From assembly GCF_000003605.2 (NCBI RefSeq), contig NW_003120921.1:525012-553468 (forward strand): a stretch of DNA of 28,457 bases. The letters run 5' to 3'. Positions 27,509 through 28,457 of the stretch are shown one piece after another. The notes below the pieces were generated by a model. That model did not search any database. It saw only the letters and a list, made by a program, of their open reading frames with translations, and was not told where the DNA came from. Position 1 is the first letter of the stretch, and the number at the start of each line of letters is the position of its first letter. The stretch comes from Saccoglossus kowalevskii (Eukaryota > Hemichordata > Enteropneusta > Harrimaniidae). A program made the position numbers and the translations under genes.

Positions 27509-28457
27509 CAAATAATTGAAAGATATTGAAATAATGGTGAGATAATTGAAAGATATTGAAATAATGGTGAGATATTTGAAAGATATTGAATTAATGGTGA
27601 AATAATTTTAAGATATTGAAATAATTGAAAGATATTGAAATAATGGTAAATAATTGAAAGATATTGAAATAATGGTAAAATAATTGAAAGATATTGAAAT
27701 AATGATAAAATAATAGGTGAAATAATGATGAAATAATGGTGAAATAATTGAAAGATATTGAAATAATGATAAAATAATAGGTGAAATAATGGTAAAATAA
27801 TTGAAAGATATTCAAAGTTGAAATAATGATGAAATAATGGTGAAATAATTGAAGGATAATGAAATAATGATAAAATAATGGTGAAATAATTGAAAGATAT
27901 TGAAATAATGGTAAAATAATTGAAAGATATTGAAATAATGATAAAATAATAGGTGAAATAATTTAAAGATGTTGAAATAATGGTAAAATAATTGAAAGAT
28001 ATTGAAATAATGATGAAATAATGATGAAATAATGGTGAAATAATTGAAAGATATTGAAATAATGGTAAAATAATTGAAAGATATTCAAAGTTGAAATAAT
28101 GATGAAATAATGGTGAAATAATTGAAAGATAATGAAATAATGATAAAATAATGGTGAAATAATTGAAAGATATTGAAATAATGGTAAAATAATTGAAAGA
28201 TATTGAAATAATGATGAAATAATGATGAAATAATGGTGAAATAATTGAAAGATAATGAAATAATGATAAAATAATGGTGAAATAATTGAAAGATATTGAA
28301 ATAATGGTAAAATAATTGAAAGATATTGAAATAATGATAAAATGATAGGTGAAATAATTGAAAGATGTTGAAATAATGGTGAAATAATTGAAAGATATTG
28401 AAATAATGGTAAAATAATTGAAAGATATTCAAAGTTGAAATAATGATGAAATAATGG
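27509..28457 (+). repeat. AT-rich minisatellite with higher-order structure, running off the window
   Basis: Basic unit of about 30 bp, GATAATTGAAAGATATTGAA plus ATAATGGTGA, mixed with shorter GAAATAATGAT units. A marker word TTCAAAGTTG recurs at 27811, 28084 and 28429, giving longer periods of 273 and 345 bp, a higher-order repeat. The unit is the reverse complement of the block at 25095-25284. Open frames here on the minus strand are by-products of the stop-free repeat. Confidence 0.92.

Noticed and set aside
28085-28432. Minus-strand 115-codon frame of repeated FNIFQLFYHY units (and the similar one at 27591-27815)
   Set aside because: It is a translation of the AT-rich minisatellite; the repeat unit happens to lack stops in that frame. 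Not a gene.
27509-28457. CRISPR-like array
   Set aside because: Units are contiguous and degenerate without unique spacers, in an animal genome; it is a minisatellite.
1-28457. tRNA, rRNA or snoRNA genes
   Set aside because: No tRNA B-box (GGTTCGAATCC type) or paired boxes C/D or H/ACA arrangement was found by eye; a covariance-model search would be decisive.

Overview
The window is animal (metazoan) nuclear DNA. It is clearly AT-rich, has long introns with GT...AG boundaries, and carries decayed non-LTR retrotransposons, palindromic elements and minisatellites. Its one confidently identified gene is a plus-strand orthologue of the polypyrimidine tract-binding protein family (PTBP1/PTBP2/PTBP3; hephaestus in flies). 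Fourteen coding exons between 5691 and 15120 join in one frame into 502 codons plus a stop. They cover four RNA recognition motifs, and every junction matches the exon layout I remember for vertebrate PTBP1. That layout suggests a deuterostome invertebrate (echinoderm or hemichordate would fit), but the species cannot be fixed from sequence alone. The extreme N-terminus is not securely placed.

Layout: 1-5690 is upstream or first-intron DNA with two weak candidates for the first coding exon. RRM1 lies in 5691-6433, RRM2 in 6730-7691, the alanine/proline-rich linker in 7523-9630, RRM3 in 9500-13344 and RRM4 in 13485-15120. From 15121 comes the 3' UTR and downstream flank. It holds two PUF-type motifs, several AATAAA signals, an ~850 bp inverted-repeat element (18406-19255), a CTCF-like site (20064) and a CpG-rich, promoter-like patch with a perfect 15-bp-arm hairpin (20257-20600). 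After an unrecognised 208-codon ORF (21134-21760) the window becomes repeat territory: a decayed LINE (about 22600-24690), an AT-rich ~30-bp minisatellite present as two inverted blocks (25095-25284 and 27509 to the window end), a possible Tc1/mariner remnant, a second LINE fragment (26260-26650) and a 182-bp palindromic MITE with a 9-bp target duplication (27014-27213).

The most interesting system is the autoregulatory splice switch inside the PTBP gene. A 34-nt exon (11886-11919, reading [12 protein letters not shown] across the junction) sits in a 3.3 kb intron interval, between many CU-rich PTB-type motifs and behind an unusual acceptor made of a TACG repeat. Skipping it joins phase 0 to phase 1 and gives a stop nine codons later (12962-12964), with five exon junctions still downstream. 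This is the same 34-nt nonsense-mediated-decay switch known for mammalian PTBP1 exon 11 and PTBP2 exon 10. A 93-nt in-frame cassette (8742-8834) also corresponds to vertebrate PTBP1 exon 9.
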